In this document: positions 36,804 through 45,435 of the stretch, piece by piece | How the letters are laid out: every line of letters begins with the position of its first letter | How positions within the stretch are numbered: the first letter of the stretch is position 1 | Origin: Myxococcales bacterium | GTDB taxonomy: Bacteria > Myxococcota > Myxococcia > Myxococcales > Myxococcaceae | Direction: 5' to 3' | Assembly (NCBI GenBank): GCA_020846875.1 | Contig: JADLDB010000018.1 | Span: 1-46,018, forward strand | Length of the DNA stretch: 46,018 bases | Position numbers and translations under genes: made by a program | Notes under the pieces: generated by a model | The model's input: only the letters and a program-made list of their open reading frames with translations | Told to the model about the DNA's origin: nothing | Database searches by the model: none

Positions 36804-38108
36804 ATGGCGAAGGAAGACAAGCTCTCAACCGGGCGGCTGGCGCGGCTCGCGAAGCTGGCGAAGCTGTCGGCGAAGCTGTCGACGGACGTCGTCTCGCGCG
36901 GGGTGAAGCGGCTCGCCAGCAAGGACAGCGCGGAGTCGATCCTCGGGGCGGGCGCGGCCGAGAAGCTGGTGGCCACGCTGGGGGACCTGAAAGGGCTGGC
37001 GATGAAGATCGGCCAGCAGGTGTCGATGGATCCGGAGCTGCTCTCGCCCGAGGTGCGCGCGGTGGTGGCGCGGCTGCAGAACCAGGCCCCGCCCATGCCG
37101 TGGCCGCGGGTGTACGAGGTGCTGAAGAGCCAGCTCGGCCGGCCGCCCGAGGAGGCGTACGCCGAGTTCGAAGAGACGCCGCTCGCCTCCGCCTCGCTGG
37201 GGCAGGTGCACCGCGCGGTGACGAAGGACGGCACGGCGGTGGCGGTGAAGGTGCAGTACCCGGACATCGCGCGGGCGCTGATGGCCGACCTCGACAACCT
37301 GGGCACCATGGTGGGCGTGCTGGCCACCACCACCCGGCTCTCGCAGGGCAAGGCGTACTTCGCCGAGCTGCGCGAGTCGATGATGGACGAATTGGACTAC
37401 CGGCAGGAGGCCGCGCGCTGCGTGCAGTTCGCCCAGGCGGCGGCGTGCGCTCCCGACCTCCGCGTCCCCCGCGTCTTTGACGAGCTGACCAGCGAGAAGG
37501 TGCTGACGCTGGAATTGCTCCACGGGCCCACGCTGAAGGATCTGCTGCACCACTCCACGCAGCTCACGCCCGAAGAGCGCTTCCGGGTGTCGCGGCTCCT
37601 GATCCGTGCCATCTGGGCGCCGTTCCTCCACTCAGGGCTCATCCACTCCGATCCGCACCCGGGGAACTTCATCCTGCTGACCGACGGCACCATCGGGGTG
37701 CTGGACTTCGGGGCGATCAAGAAGCTCTCGCCGGCGTGGGTGGACGTGAACCGGCGGCTGTTCCGCTACACGATGAGCGGCGAGCCGTGGGACTGCATTC
37801 AACTGTCGCTGGACTGTGGCTTCGCCTTCGACGAGCCGGACACCGCCCGGGACTTCGTGGCCACGGTGGTGGACATCGCCACTCGGCCGCCGCGCTCGCG
37901 GGACCTGGACTTCAAGACGGCGGGGATCAGCCGCGATCTGCGCAGCCACTTCCTGAAGAACGCCACCCGGCTGGGGACGATCCGCCCGCCGCGGGAGTCG
38001 GTGCAGTTCTACCGGGCAGTGGGAGGCATGACGCAGAACCTGGAGAACCTGGGCGCGCGGGGCGACTTCCGCCGCGTCTACGAGGAGCTGCTGGGCTTCG
38101 TGCCCTGA
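36804..38108 (+). CDS. ABC1/UbiB-family atypical kinase
   Basis: 434 aa. Family features: the KxGQ motif (MKIGQQVSMD), the Ala-rich loop replacing the Gly-rich loop (ASASLGQVH), the VAVKVQYPDI lysine, the catalytic HSDPHPGNF, and the metal-binding DFG in LDFGAIK. The N-terminal 40 residues are Lys/Leu/Ser-rich and probably helical. UbiB/ADCK proteins support quinone or lipid metabolism through ATPase activity; the target here is unknown. It starts 12 bases after the response regulator and is followed by the zinc-ribbon membrane gene, so all three may form one operon. Confidence 0.9.
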   Translation: MAKEDKLSTGRLARLAKLAKLSAKLSTDVVSRGVKRLASKDSAESILGAGAAEKLVATLGDLKGLAMKIGQQVSMDPELLSPEVRAVVARLQNQAPPMPWPRVYEVLKSQLGRPPEEAYAEFEETPLASASLGQVHRAVTKDGTAVAVKVQYPDIARALMADLDNLGTMVGVLATTTRLSQGKAYFAELRESMMDELDYRQEAARCVQFAQAAACAPDLRVPRVFDELTSEKVLTLELLHGPTLKDLLHHSTQLTPEERFRVSRLLIRAIWAPFLHSGLIHSDPHPGNFILLTDGTIGVLDFGAIKKLSPAWVDVNRRLFRYTMSGEPWDCIQLSLDCGFAFDEPDTARDFVATVVDIATRPPRSRDLDFKTAGISRDLRSHFLKNATRLGTIRPPRESVQFYRAVGGMTQNLENLGARGDFRRVYEELLGFVP

Positions 38109-38119
38109 GGGGAGCGCGC

Positions 38120-38980
38120 GTGTACTGCCAGGCCTGCGGCGCCTACAACCCGGAAGGGACGAGCGCGTGCCTGAACTGCGGGGTGTTGCTGGCGGCGGCG
38201 GTCGATCCAGGCGGGGCGAAGTGCCGCAAGCACTCCGAGACGCCGGCGGTGGGCACGTGCAGCCGGTGCGGCTCGTTCGGGTGTGGCGTGTGCCTGTCGC
38301 AGCGGGGCGCGGCGTGGTGGTGCGACGACTGCGTCGAGCGGGCGGGCACGCTGCCCTGGGACGAGCGGGCGGCGCTCGGCACCTGGCGCGCGTGGTGGCG
38401 CACCTGCGTGCTGCTCATCTCCAGCCCGGTGCAGACGCTGGAGGCGGCGAGGCCGGAAGGCGGGCTGGGCGGCTCGGTCCTGTTCTCGGTGCTGGCCACC
38501 ATCGCCGGCTACGCCACCACGCTGGGGATGATGGCCCTCGTCATGGTGCCGTCGGCGTTGATGGGCGCCCAGCGGAGCTCCGGTGATGGGAAGGCCTTCG
38601 CGGTGATCATGCCGCTGGTGGTGGTGGTGTACGCGGTGATGATCTTCGGCTTTCAGCTCGCGTCGGTGCTGGTGTTGGCCGGGCTCGATCACCTGATGCT
38701 GATGCTCTTCGGCGCTCAGCCGCGGGGCTACGAGGTGTCGGTGCGGGCCAACGCGCTGGCGATGGCGCCGGCGCTCATCGGGCTGGTGCCGATCTGCGGG
38801 ATCTACGTGTGGCCGCTCTGGGCGCTGGTGCTGCGGATCATCGCGCTGGCGTACCTGCACAAGACGACGGGCGGGAAGGCGGCGGCCGCGGTGCTGGTGC
38901 CGGCGGCGGTGCTGTGCGGCCTGTGCGGCGGCGCGTACGCGCTCCTCTTCGCGGCGGGGATGAGCCAGTCCTTCAGGTGA
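38120..38980 (+). CDS. zinc-ribbon plus Yip1-like membrane protein
   Basis: 286 aa from GTG 38120, preceded by GGGGAG. An N-terminal zinc ribbon (C3, C6, C17, C20) is followed by a second Cys/His cluster resembling a B-box (CRKHSETPAVGTCSRCGS, then CLSQ and CDDC). About five membrane spans follow (residues ~115-280), in the arrangement of YIP1-family proteins. Its 3' end overlaps the opposing small membrane-protein gene by eight bases. The role is not known; such proteins may place cytoplasmic zinc ribbons at the membrane. Confidence 0.78.
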   Translation: MYCQACGAYNPEGTSACLNCGVLLAAAVDPGGAKCRKHSETPAVGTCSRCGSFGCGVCLSQRGAAWWCDDCVERAGTLPWDERAALGTWRAWWRTCVLLISSPVQTLEAARPEGGLGGSVLFSVLATIAGYATTLGMMALVMVPSALMGAQRSSGDGKAFAVIMPLVVVVYAVMIFGFQLASVLVLAGLDHLMLMLFGAQPRGYEVSVRANALAMAPALIGLVPICGIYVWPLWALVLRIIALAYLHKTTGGKAAAAVLVPAAVLCGLCGGAYALLFAAGMSQSFR

Positions 38981-39302
38981 CGCTGCCGTGAGCCGGCGCG
39001 AGGACGCGCGGCGGCGTCGCCGCGGGCGAGGTGGGCAGCGCGACGCTCCCGCGGTGCCAGACGAACGCCACCAGGCCCAGGTGCACGGCGGTGACGGCCA
39101 CCTGCAGGCCCAGCACCTCGACGTGCCCCCCGATGACGGCGACGGCCACGTCCATCGCGTGGATCGAGAGGAAGGGGTAGGCGAGACCCACCCACGGCCG
39201 GCGCTCGAACCACCAGCGGCCGAGCAGCAGGAACGCGCTGCCCAACCCGAGAGTGAGCGTCCACCCCGGGAAGTTGAAGACCCGTACACGGAAGAGCTTC
39301 AC
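38973..39302 (-). CDS. small membrane protein, third gene of the vapBC operon
   Basis: 109 aa from GTG 39302, overlapping the vapC stop by four bases (GTGA). About three membrane spans (roughly 13-30, 38-62 and 65-84), a short N-terminus (KLFRVRVFNFPGW) and a C-terminal Pro/Thr/Ala tail. No recognised family. The start overlap makes translation coupled to vapC. It could simply be a passenger gene. Confidence 0.6.
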   Translation of the reverse strand: MKLFRVRVFNFPGWTLTLGLGSAFLLLGRWWFERRPWVGLAYPFLSIHAMDVAVAVIGGHVEVLGLQVAVTAVHLGLVAFVWHRGSVALPTSPAATPPRVLAPAHGSVT

Positions 39303-39712
39303 AGATCGACCAACTGGATCACCCGGCTCTTGCGCGCCCGGTAGATGCGGAAGTCGCTGTCGAGGGTGAGCACCGACGCATCGGGCATGAGCTCCACCAT
39401 CCGCACCAGGCAGGCGTCGGCGAGCGACATCGGGACGTCAGCGTACCGGGTCATCAGCGCGAGGACGGCGGCAACCTCGGTCTCGATGGCGAAGGGGAGG
39501 CGGATCAGGCCATCGCGCACCAGGTGGAGCACGCGCTCCGGACCGCCGGGGACGGCACGGAGCAGGAACATCGCCTCGGCGAGCACGGGCTCGGCGGTGA
39601 AGAGCGGGGAGGGGAGCTGCTCGAGCGCGGCCTTCACTTGCGCGTGCGTCCGCTCGCGGCGATTCAGCAGGGCCACCAGTGGGCCCGTATCGAGGAGGAC
39701 CGGGCCCTTCAC
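39299..39712 (-). CDS. vapC: PIN-domain toxin, VapC type
   Basis: 137 aa from GTG 39712. PIN acidic residues are visible: Asp8 (LLDTGPL), Glu46 (LAEAMF), Asp99 (LADAC), and Asp118/Asp120 (LDSDFRIYR). VapC toxins are Mg2+-dependent RNases that cut tRNA or rRNA. Its start overlaps the antitoxin stop by four bases (GTGA), and its stop overlaps the next start the same way, so all three are coupled. The set of acidic residues is complete, so it is probably active. Confidence 0.85.
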   Translation of the reverse strand: MKGPVLLDTGPLVALLNRRERTHAQVKAALEQLPSPLFTAEPVLAEAMFLLRAVPGGPERVLHLVRDGLIRLPFAIETEVAAVLALMTRYADVPMSLADACLVRMVELMPDASVLTLDSDFRIYRARKSRVIQLVDL

Positions 39713-39969
39713 TTCCCGAAGCCGGCGAGGTGCTTCGGGTTGGTGGAGAGATCGCCCGGACCTCCCGCGACGCTGCCGATGTACGCGCGTGCCGCCGTGG
39801 CGAACGAGGTGCCTTCGCTGGGGGCGTATTGCTCGAGTGCCTCGCGGACGATCGCCGAGACCGTCGAACCGCGCGCGCGTGCCAACCGGGAAACCCGGGC
39901 GCTCAAGGAGCTTGGGACCTTGATCGACAGGGTCTTCAGGTGCGTGGAGCGCTGGGTATGACGCGACAT
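39709..39969 (-). CDS. vapB: VapB/CopG-type ribbon-helix-helix antitoxin
   Basis: 86 aa from ATG 39969. N-terminal ribbon-helix-helix fold ([20 protein letters not shown], then [13 protein letters not shown]); the C-terminal ~35 residues are flexible and probably wrap the toxin. RHH antitoxins repress their own promoter; a perfect inverted repeat lies 22-42 bases upstream of the start. The first gene of a three-gene minus-strand operon, divergent from deoC. Confidence 0.85.
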   Translation of the reverse strand: MSRHTQRSTHLKTLSIKVPSSLSARVSRLARARGSTVSAIVREALEQYAPSEGTSFATAARAYIGSVAGGPGDLSTNPKHLAGFGK

Positions 39970-39975
39970 GCCCGA

Positions 39976-39981
39976 AGTATG
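39976..39981 (-). promoter_or_regulatory. -10-like element before vapB
   Basis: On the minus strand CATACT ends six bases before the vapB ATG, so the transcript would begin near the start codon. No Shine-Dalgarno. The 17-base-upstream hexamer is TTCCGG, a weak -35, inside the inverted repeat at 39991-40011. Confidence 0.3.
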
Positions 39982-39990
39982 ACGGGAATT

Positions 39991-40011
39991 CCGGCTCGCC
40001 GGAAGAGCCGG
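39991..40011. promoter_or_regulatory. 21-bp inverted repeat, candidate vapBC operator
   Basis: CCGGCTC-GCCGGAA-GAGCCGG: perfect 7-bp arms. It lies upstream of vapB over the position of a -35 box, where an autoregulating RHH antitoxin would bind, and about 60 bp upstream of deoC. Confidence 0.45.
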
Positions 40012-40054
40012 AAGCCGGTGGCGTGCTTGGCGCTCGCTCCGCGCCGCCCCGTGC

Positions 40055-40060
40055 GCTACA
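40055..40060 (+). promoter_or_regulatory. -10-like element before deoC
   Basis: GCTACA ends ten bases before ATG 40071; no Shine-Dalgarno is present between them. No good -35 at normal spacing. Confidence 0.3.
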
Positions 40061-40070
40061 CCTCCGCCCC

Positions 40071-40991
<921 letters not shown>

Positions 40992-40999
40992 GAGCGCGC

Positions 41000-41116
41000 T
41001 CAGGGCGGCGTGAGGCCCAGGTGCAGCTCCAGCGCCCGGTCGAGGCGCGCCATCGCGTCGCGGTGCACCCGGGCTTCCTTCGACACCACGCGGGAACGGT
41101 CGTACGTCGTCACCAT
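41000..41116 (-). CDS. possible 38-aa protein
   Basis: Minus-strand frame from ATG 41116 to a stop at 41000, 38 codons, almost all ending in G or C as in real genes here. It encodes a basic, helical peptide (MVTTYDRSRVVSKEARV at the N-terminus, then RLDRALELHLGL). It starts 36 bp from the dksA-type gene in the divergent direction and ends nine bases past the deoC stop. No recognised family and no Shine-Dalgarno, so it could be a small protein, a remnant or chance. Confidence 0.4.
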   Translation of the reverse strand: MVTTYDRSRVVSKEARVHRDAMARLDRALELHLGLTPP

Positions 41117-41133
41117 CGACGCGTTGGCGCTTT

Positions 41134-41139
41134 GCTAGC
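41134..41139 (+). promoter_or_regulatory. -10-like element before the DksA-type gene
   Basis: GCTAGC, preceded by TTT, ends 13 bases before ATG 41153. No clear -35 and no Shine-Dalgarno. Confidence 0.28.
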
Positions 41140-41152
41140 CTGCCGCCGGCCG

Positions 41153-41542
41153 ATGACGCCCCCGCAACGCACCCAGCTGAAGGCCGAGCTCGAGCGCCTG
41201 GCGAAGGCGCTGTCCGCGAAGGGCGGCCGCCGGCTCGAGCCCAACAAGACCGACGCCGTCGAGCGCCCCGACGAGGACGACGACCAGCCCTTGAACGAGA
41301 TGAACCAGTCCATCGCCTCCAACCGCAACGCCCACGACGCGCTGGTGCTGGGGAAGGTGCGCGCGGCCCTGAAGCGCCTCGCCGACGAGCCCGACGACTT
41401 CGGCGCCTGCCTGGACTGCGGCGATGACGTACCGTTCGCCCGGTTGAAGGCCATGCCCTACGCGGAGTACTGCATCGAGTGCCAGGGCAAGCGCGACCCG
41501 TCCGGCCGCGCCACGCGCACCAAGCTGACCGATTACCGGTAG
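41153..41542 (+). CDS. DksA/TraR-type zinc-finger protein
   Basis: 129 aa from ATG 41153. An N-terminal helical segment (about 1-85) leads to a four-Cys zinc finger, CLDCGDDV ... YCIECQ (two CX2C pairs), the DksA/TraR hallmark. DksA binds the RNA polymerase secondary channel and tunes rRNA and stringent-response promoters. The coiled-coil tip normally carries Asp residues; the acidic PDEDDDQP stretch here is suggestive but lies in a different-looking context. It is shorter than E. coli DksA (151 aa). Might be a DksA paralogue rather than the main one. Confidence 0.85.
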   Translation: MTPPQRTQLKAELERLAKALSAKGGRRLEPNKTDAVERPDEDDDQPLNEMNQSIASNRNAHDALVLGKVRAALKRLADEPDDFGACLDCGDDVPFARLKAMPYAEYCIECQGKRDPSGRATRTKLTDYR

Positions 41543-41564
41543 GACACCCGCAGGAGGGCACACC

Positions 41565-43307
41565 ATGGATCCGAAGGCGCTCGCCACCCTTGCCCGAGCC
41601 TGGGCTGACGGAGATCCCGACCCGCACACCGCCCAGGAGGTCAACGCGCTGCTGGCGAAGGAGGACTGGAAGGAGCTCGACGATCGCTTCGGCACGTCGC
41701 TCGAGTTCGGCACGGCGGGCCTGCGCGGCACGCTCGGCGGCGGCACCAACCGGATGAACCGCGCCGTGGTCCGCCGCACCACCGCGGGGCTGGCGCGCTA
41801 CCTGAAAGGCACCGTGCCGGACGTGGCGAAGCGCGGCGTGGTGGTGGGCCGCGACGGCCGGGTGTTGAGCCCCGAGTTCGCCGCCGACGCCGCCGGAGTG
41901 CTGGCCGCCGAAGGCATCCCCGCGCACGTGCTGCCCGGCGTCTCTCCCACGCCCGTCACCGCGTTCGCCACCACGCGCCTGAACGCCGCCGGCGCGGTGA
42001 TGGTGACCGCCAGCCACAACCCGCCCGAGTACAACGGCTACAAGGTGTACTGGGGGAACGGCGCGCAGATCATCCCTCCGCACGACTCCGGCATCGCCAA
42101 GGCCATCGACGCCGTGGAGCCCGCCAAGGACGTGAAGGTGCTGTCCGAGGCGGACGCCCGCGCGAAGGGCCTGTGGCAGGACGTCTCTCCCGCGGTGGAG
42201 CGCGCCTACTTCGACGCAATCCTCGCGCTGCGGCCCACGAAGCTGTCGGGCGACCTGGCCACCGTCTACACCGCGATGCACGGCGTGGGCGGCCGCTGGG
42301 TGGAGCAGGTCTTCAAAGAGGCCGGCTTCACCAGGCTCTTCCCGGTGCCCGAGCAGCAGCAGCCCGACGGCCGCTTCCCCACGGTGCGCTTCCCCAACCC
42401 GGAAGAGAAGGGCGCGATGGATCTGTCCACCGCGCTGGCCGAGAAGGTGAAGGCTGACCTGGTGCTGGCGAACGATCCCGACGCCGATCGCCTCGCGGTG
42501 ATGGCGCGCGACGAGTCGGGGGCCTTGAAGATGTTCACCGGCAACGAGGTGGGCGTGCTGCTCGGCCACTTCCTCCTCACCCAGGCGCCGGTGAAGGACG
42601 CGCTGGTCGTCACCACCATCGTCTCCTCGGCGCAGCTCAAGGCCATCGCCCAGGCGAAGGGGGCGCGCTACGGCGAGACGCTCACCGGCTTCAAGTGGAT
42701 CGCCAACCTCGCCCTGGCGGAGCAGCCCAGGGGCGCGCGCTTCGTGATGGGGTACGAGGAGGCGCTCGGCTACACGGTGGGCGAAGTCGTCCGCGACAAG
42801 GACGGCGTGGGCGCGGCGCTGGTGGTGGCGGACATGGCCGCCTGGTGCCGCTCGCGGGGCAAGTCGCTGTGGGGCTACCTGGAGGAGGTGCAGCGCGAGC
42901 ACGGCCTCTTCGTGGCCAGGCAGTACAACGCCACCCTGCCGGGCGCGTCGGGGGCGGCGGCGATCAAGGCGGTGATGGAGGCCTTCCGCGCGAAGGGGCC
43001 GGATCGCATCGGCGACTTCGCCGTCACCGCCACCAACGACTACCAGGCGCAGGCGCGCGCCGAGGGCGGGAAGACGACGCCGCTCACCCTGCCGAGGTCC
43101 AACGTCGTCGCGTACGAGCTGGAAGGCGGCAGCCGCGTCACCCTGCGGCCCTCGGGCACCGAGCCGAAGATCAAGTTCTACTTCGAGCTCAAGGAGTCGC
43201 CGGGGAAGGGCGAGCCGATGGCCGAGGCGAAGGCGCGCGCGACGAAGCGGCTCGACGCGCTGGAAGGCGCCTTCCTGGTGCTGGCGAAGGCCCGCGGCCT
43301 GCCGTGA
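41565..43307 (+). CDS. phosphohexomutase (phosphoglucomutase/phosphomannomutase, PGM2-like)
   Basis: 580 aa, with GGAGG nine bases before the ATG. Alpha-D-phosphohexomutase features: the phosphoserine loop TASHNPPEYNG, the metal loop DPDADR, the sugar loop GYEEALGY, and the phosphate-binding RPSGTEPKIKF. The length and sequence of the N-terminus (FGTAGLRGTLGGGTNRMN) fit the PGM2-like clade, which also acts on phosphopentoses and glucose-1,6-bisphosphate. If it acts on phosphopentoses, it would connect to the nearby deoC (ribose-5-P/deoxyribose-5-P interconversion), a pairing seen in nucleoside catabolism. Confidence 0.9.
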   Translation: MDPKALATLARAWADGDPDPHTAQEVNALLAKEDWKELDDRFGTSLEFGTAGLRGTLGGGTNRMNRAVVRRTTAGLARYLKGTVPDVAKRGVVVGRDGRVLSPEFAADAAGVLAAEGIPAHVLPGVSPTPVTAFATTRLNAAGAVMVTASHNPPEYNGYKVYWGNGAQIIPPHDSGIAKAIDAVEPAKDVKVLSEADARAKGLWQDVSPAVERAYFDAILALRPTKLSGDLATVYTAMHGVGGRWVEQVFKEAGFTRLFPVPEQQQPDGRFPTVRFPNPEEKGAMDLSTALAEKVKADLVLANDPDADRLAVMARDESGALKMFTGNEVGVLLGHFLLTQAPVKDALVVTTIVSSAQLKAIAQAKGARYGETLTGFKWIANLALAEQPRGARFVMGYEEALGYTVGEVVRDKDGVGAALVVADMAAWCRSRGKSLWGYLEEVQREHGLFVARQYNATLPGASGAAAIKAVMEAFRAKGPDRIGDFAVTATNDYQAQARAEGGKTTPLTLPRSNVVAYELEGGSRVTLRPSGTEPKIKFYFELKESPGKGEPMAEAKARATKRLDALEGAFLVLAKARGLP

Positions 43308-43367
43308 GCTTTTTTCCCCACTCGCGGCACGAGTCCCGTAGATGAACTCCGGACCAGGAGGCTCGAC

Positions 43368-44009
43368 ATGCGGTGGCTGGTGATCGCGGCGGTGCTGTTG
43401 TCCGGAGTGGCGCAGGCGCAGGACGCGGTGGCGGTGGGCCAGTCCTGGTCCGCGGTGGGGCCCAAGACGATCCCCGCGGGGGCCAGCGCGCTGGAGGGGA
43501 CGATGGGCTGGCCGGGGCTCTCGGTGGGCTACCTCTACGGCATCGCGAGCCGCTTCAACCTGGGGGCGCGCTTCTCCTTCAACTACGGCGTGGAGGGGCT
43601 GGTCCGCTACCAGGTGACGCCCGGCCTCAAGCTGCAGGTGCTGACCAAGTTCTCGCTCGTCGAGCGCGGCCGCGTCTCCTTCGGCGTCACCTTCGAGCCC
43701 GGGCCGCTCTTTCATTTCTCCACCGGCAGCACCTTGATCGGGTTCGCCTTGCCGGTGGGCTTTCGTCTGGGCATCGCTCCGTCCAGCGCGCTGCAGTTGG
43801 CGATCCTCTTCGAGCTGCCCTGCTGGATCTCCTTCGGGAACCTGGCCAGCTTCAACCTGCCCATCCTCACCGGGGTGGGCTTGGAGTACTTCCTCCAGTC
43901 CAGCGTGGCGCTCTTCTTCCGGCTGCGCATGGGCCCCACCATCTTCTTCCGCGGGCTGCCCGCCGAGTTCACCATGGAAGGCGTGGTGGGCGTGGGCTGG
44001 CGCTTCTGA
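43368..44009 (+). CDS. outer-membrane beta-barrel-like protein, unknown function
   Basis: 213 aa, with AGGAGG seven bases before ATG 43368. Signal peptide about 1-18 (VAQAQD). The mature protein alternates hydrophobic and polar residues in strands (LGARFSFNYG, LKLQVLTKFSLV, LPVGFRLGI, VALFFRLRMG) and ends in WRF, an aromatic C-terminus typical of outer-membrane barrels. Probably an eight- to ten-strand barrel. No family identified. Confidence 0.72.
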   Translation: MRWLVIAAVLLSGVAQAQDAVAVGQSWSAVGPKTIPAGASALEGTMGWPGLSVGYLYGIASRFNLGARFSFNYGVEGLVRYQVTPGLKLQVLTKFSLVERGRVSFGVTFEPGPLFHFSTGSTLIGFALPVGFRLGIAPSSALQLAILFELPCWISFGNLASFNLPILTGVGLEYFLQSSVALFFRLRMGPTIFFRGLPAEFTMEGVVGVGWRF

Positions 44010-44021
44010 GAGAGTCCGCCC

Positions 44022-44777
44022 GTGGGCTTCAAGGATCACTTCTCCCACGGCTCGCAGGCCTACGCGCAGAGCCGGCCGCGCTACCCGCGCGCGCTGGTGG
44101 ACTTCCTGGCCGACTCGTCGCCTTCCGTGGGCCTCGCCTGGGACGTGGGCTGCGGCTCGGGGCAACTGTCCACCCTGCTGCCCGAGCGCTTCGAGCGAGT
44201 CGTCGCTACCGACGCCAGCGCGCAGCAGCTCGAGCACGCCGAGGCGCACCCGAAGGTGGAGTACCGCCAGGCGCCCGCGGAGGCCTCGGGGCTCTCCCCG
44301 CGGTGCGTCGATCTCGTCACCGTGGCGCAGGCGGCGCACTGGTTCGACCTGCCGCGCTTCTACGCGGAGGTGCGGCGGGTGGCGGGCGTGCCCGAGACGG
44401 TGCTGGCGCTCATCACCTACTCGTTCCACTCCGTCGCGCCGGCGGTGGACGAGGTGGTGGGGCGCTTCGCGCTCGGCACCCTGGCGGACTGGTGGCCGAA
44501 GGAGCGCGTCCTCGTCGACTCCGGCTACTCGACGCTGGACTTCCCCTTCGAGCGCCTCGCCGTGCCACCGCTGGAGCTGGTGGCGGATTGGGACGTCGAC
44601 GCGGTGCTCGGCTACATCCGCACCTGGTCGGCGGTGGGAAAGTTCGTCCAGGCCGGCCACGTGGCCCAGGTGGCCGCGTTCGAGCAGGAGGCCCGCGCGG
44701 CGTGGGGAGACATCGGGCCCAGGCGCGTGACGTGGCCGCTCACCGTCGTGGCCGGCCGGGTGGGCGCGCTGAGCTGA
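44022..44777 (+). CDS. class I SAM-dependent methyltransferase
   Basis: 251 aa from GTG 44022. SAM-binding motif I is WDVGCGSGQLS (about 41-51), with the ribose-binding Asp in VVATDAS and motif IV in VDLVTVAQAAHWFD. Methyltransferases with an HWFD-type motif are common small-molecule or lipid enzymes of the Methyltransf_11 group (YdaC/TAM-like). The substrate is unknown. It follows the barrel gene by 12 bases and is probably in one transcript with it. Confidence 0.85.
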   Translation: MGFKDHFSHGSQAYAQSRPRYPRALVDFLADSSPSVGLAWDVGCGSGQLSTLLPERFERVVATDASAQQLEHAEAHPKVEYRQAPAEASGLSPRCVDLVTVAQAAHWFDLPRFYAEVRRVAGVPETVLALITYSFHSVAPAVDEVVGRFALGTLADWWPKERVLVDSGYSTLDFPFERLAVPPLELVADWDVDAVLGYIRTWSAVGKFVQAGHVAQVAAFEQEARAAWGDIGPRRVTWPLTVVAGRVGALS

Positions 44778-44855
44778 AGCGAGCGCGTCGCCGTCGACGC
44801 GGGAGCTCCGTCCGTTCAGCAGCGCCTCGGCGCGACGAGAGGGTGCGCAGGGGGC

Positions 44856-44874
44856 GTGGGGGGGCGCTCCCCAC
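44856..44874. terminator. possible hairpin terminator
   Basis: GTGGGG and CCCCAC form a 6-bp stem around a seven-base loop in a very G/C-run-rich stretch between the methyltransferase and the thioredoxin gene. No T run follows. The rest of this 160-bp gap shows no gene. Confidence 0.3.
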
Positions 44875-44937
44875 CCCCGCACCCCCGAGGCTGGCACCTT
44901 CCTTCGCGGGCCGTTCTCCCCGAGACTCCGCCAACTC

Positions 44938-45435
44938 ATGCACCCTGCCGTGAAGTGGTCATCCGTCGCCGTCGTCCTCGCCGTCGCGGGCTGCAGCAGG
45001 AGTTCCGCTGCGCCGGCCGCCCCGAAGCCCGCCGAGGGAAAGCCGAAAGGCCACGTGCGCCTCGTGCACGCGCCGGCCACTGCGCCCGATCAGCTCGCGC
45101 CCCTCGTCGCGCAGGAGCGCGCCGCGTCCGCTGCCAACGGCCGCACCCTGGTCGTCTACGTCGGCGCGCCGTGGTGCGAGCCCTGCAAGCGCTTCCACGC
45201 CGCCGCCGAGCAGGGCCAACTGGACCAGGACTTCGGCGATCTCGATCTGCTGGAGTTCGACGCCGAGGCCGACGCCGAGCGGCTCCTCCTGGCCGGCTAC
45301 GAGTCGAAGCTGATCCCCCTGCTCGTCGTCCCCGGCCCCGACGGGCGCGGCACCGGCCAGCGCCTGGAGGGCTCGGTGAAAGGCGACGCCCTGGCGGACC
45401 TGACGCCCCGCCTCAAGCAGGTGCTGGGCCGGTAG
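44938..45435 (+). CDS. thioredoxin-like lipoprotein
   Basis: 165 aa from ATG 44938. A signal sequence with lipobox AVAGC19 is followed by a Pro/Ala/Lys-rich linker, then a thioredoxin fold with the active site WCEPC (about residues 79-83) in VVYVGAPWCEPCK. The C-terminal part ends KGDALADLTPRLKQVLGR. The cis-Pro that follows the redox site lies in LIPLLVV. Probably a periplasmic disulfide reductase or isomerase; partners unknown. The HD gene starts directly at its stop. Confidence 0.85.
   Translation: MHPAVKWSSVAVVLAVAGCSRSSAAPAAPKPAEGKPKGHVRLVHAPATAPDQLAPLVAQERAASAANGRTLVVYVGAPWCEPCKRFHAAAEQGQLDQDFGDLDLLEFDAEADAERLLLAGYESKLIPLLVVPGPDGRGTGQRLEGSVKGDALADLTPRLKQVLGR

Noticed and set aside
34835-37480. 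An 881-codon plus-strand frame over the response regulator and kinase genes
   Set aside because: Ala/Arg/Gly-rich text in the wrong frame of two genes with clear catalytic motifs.
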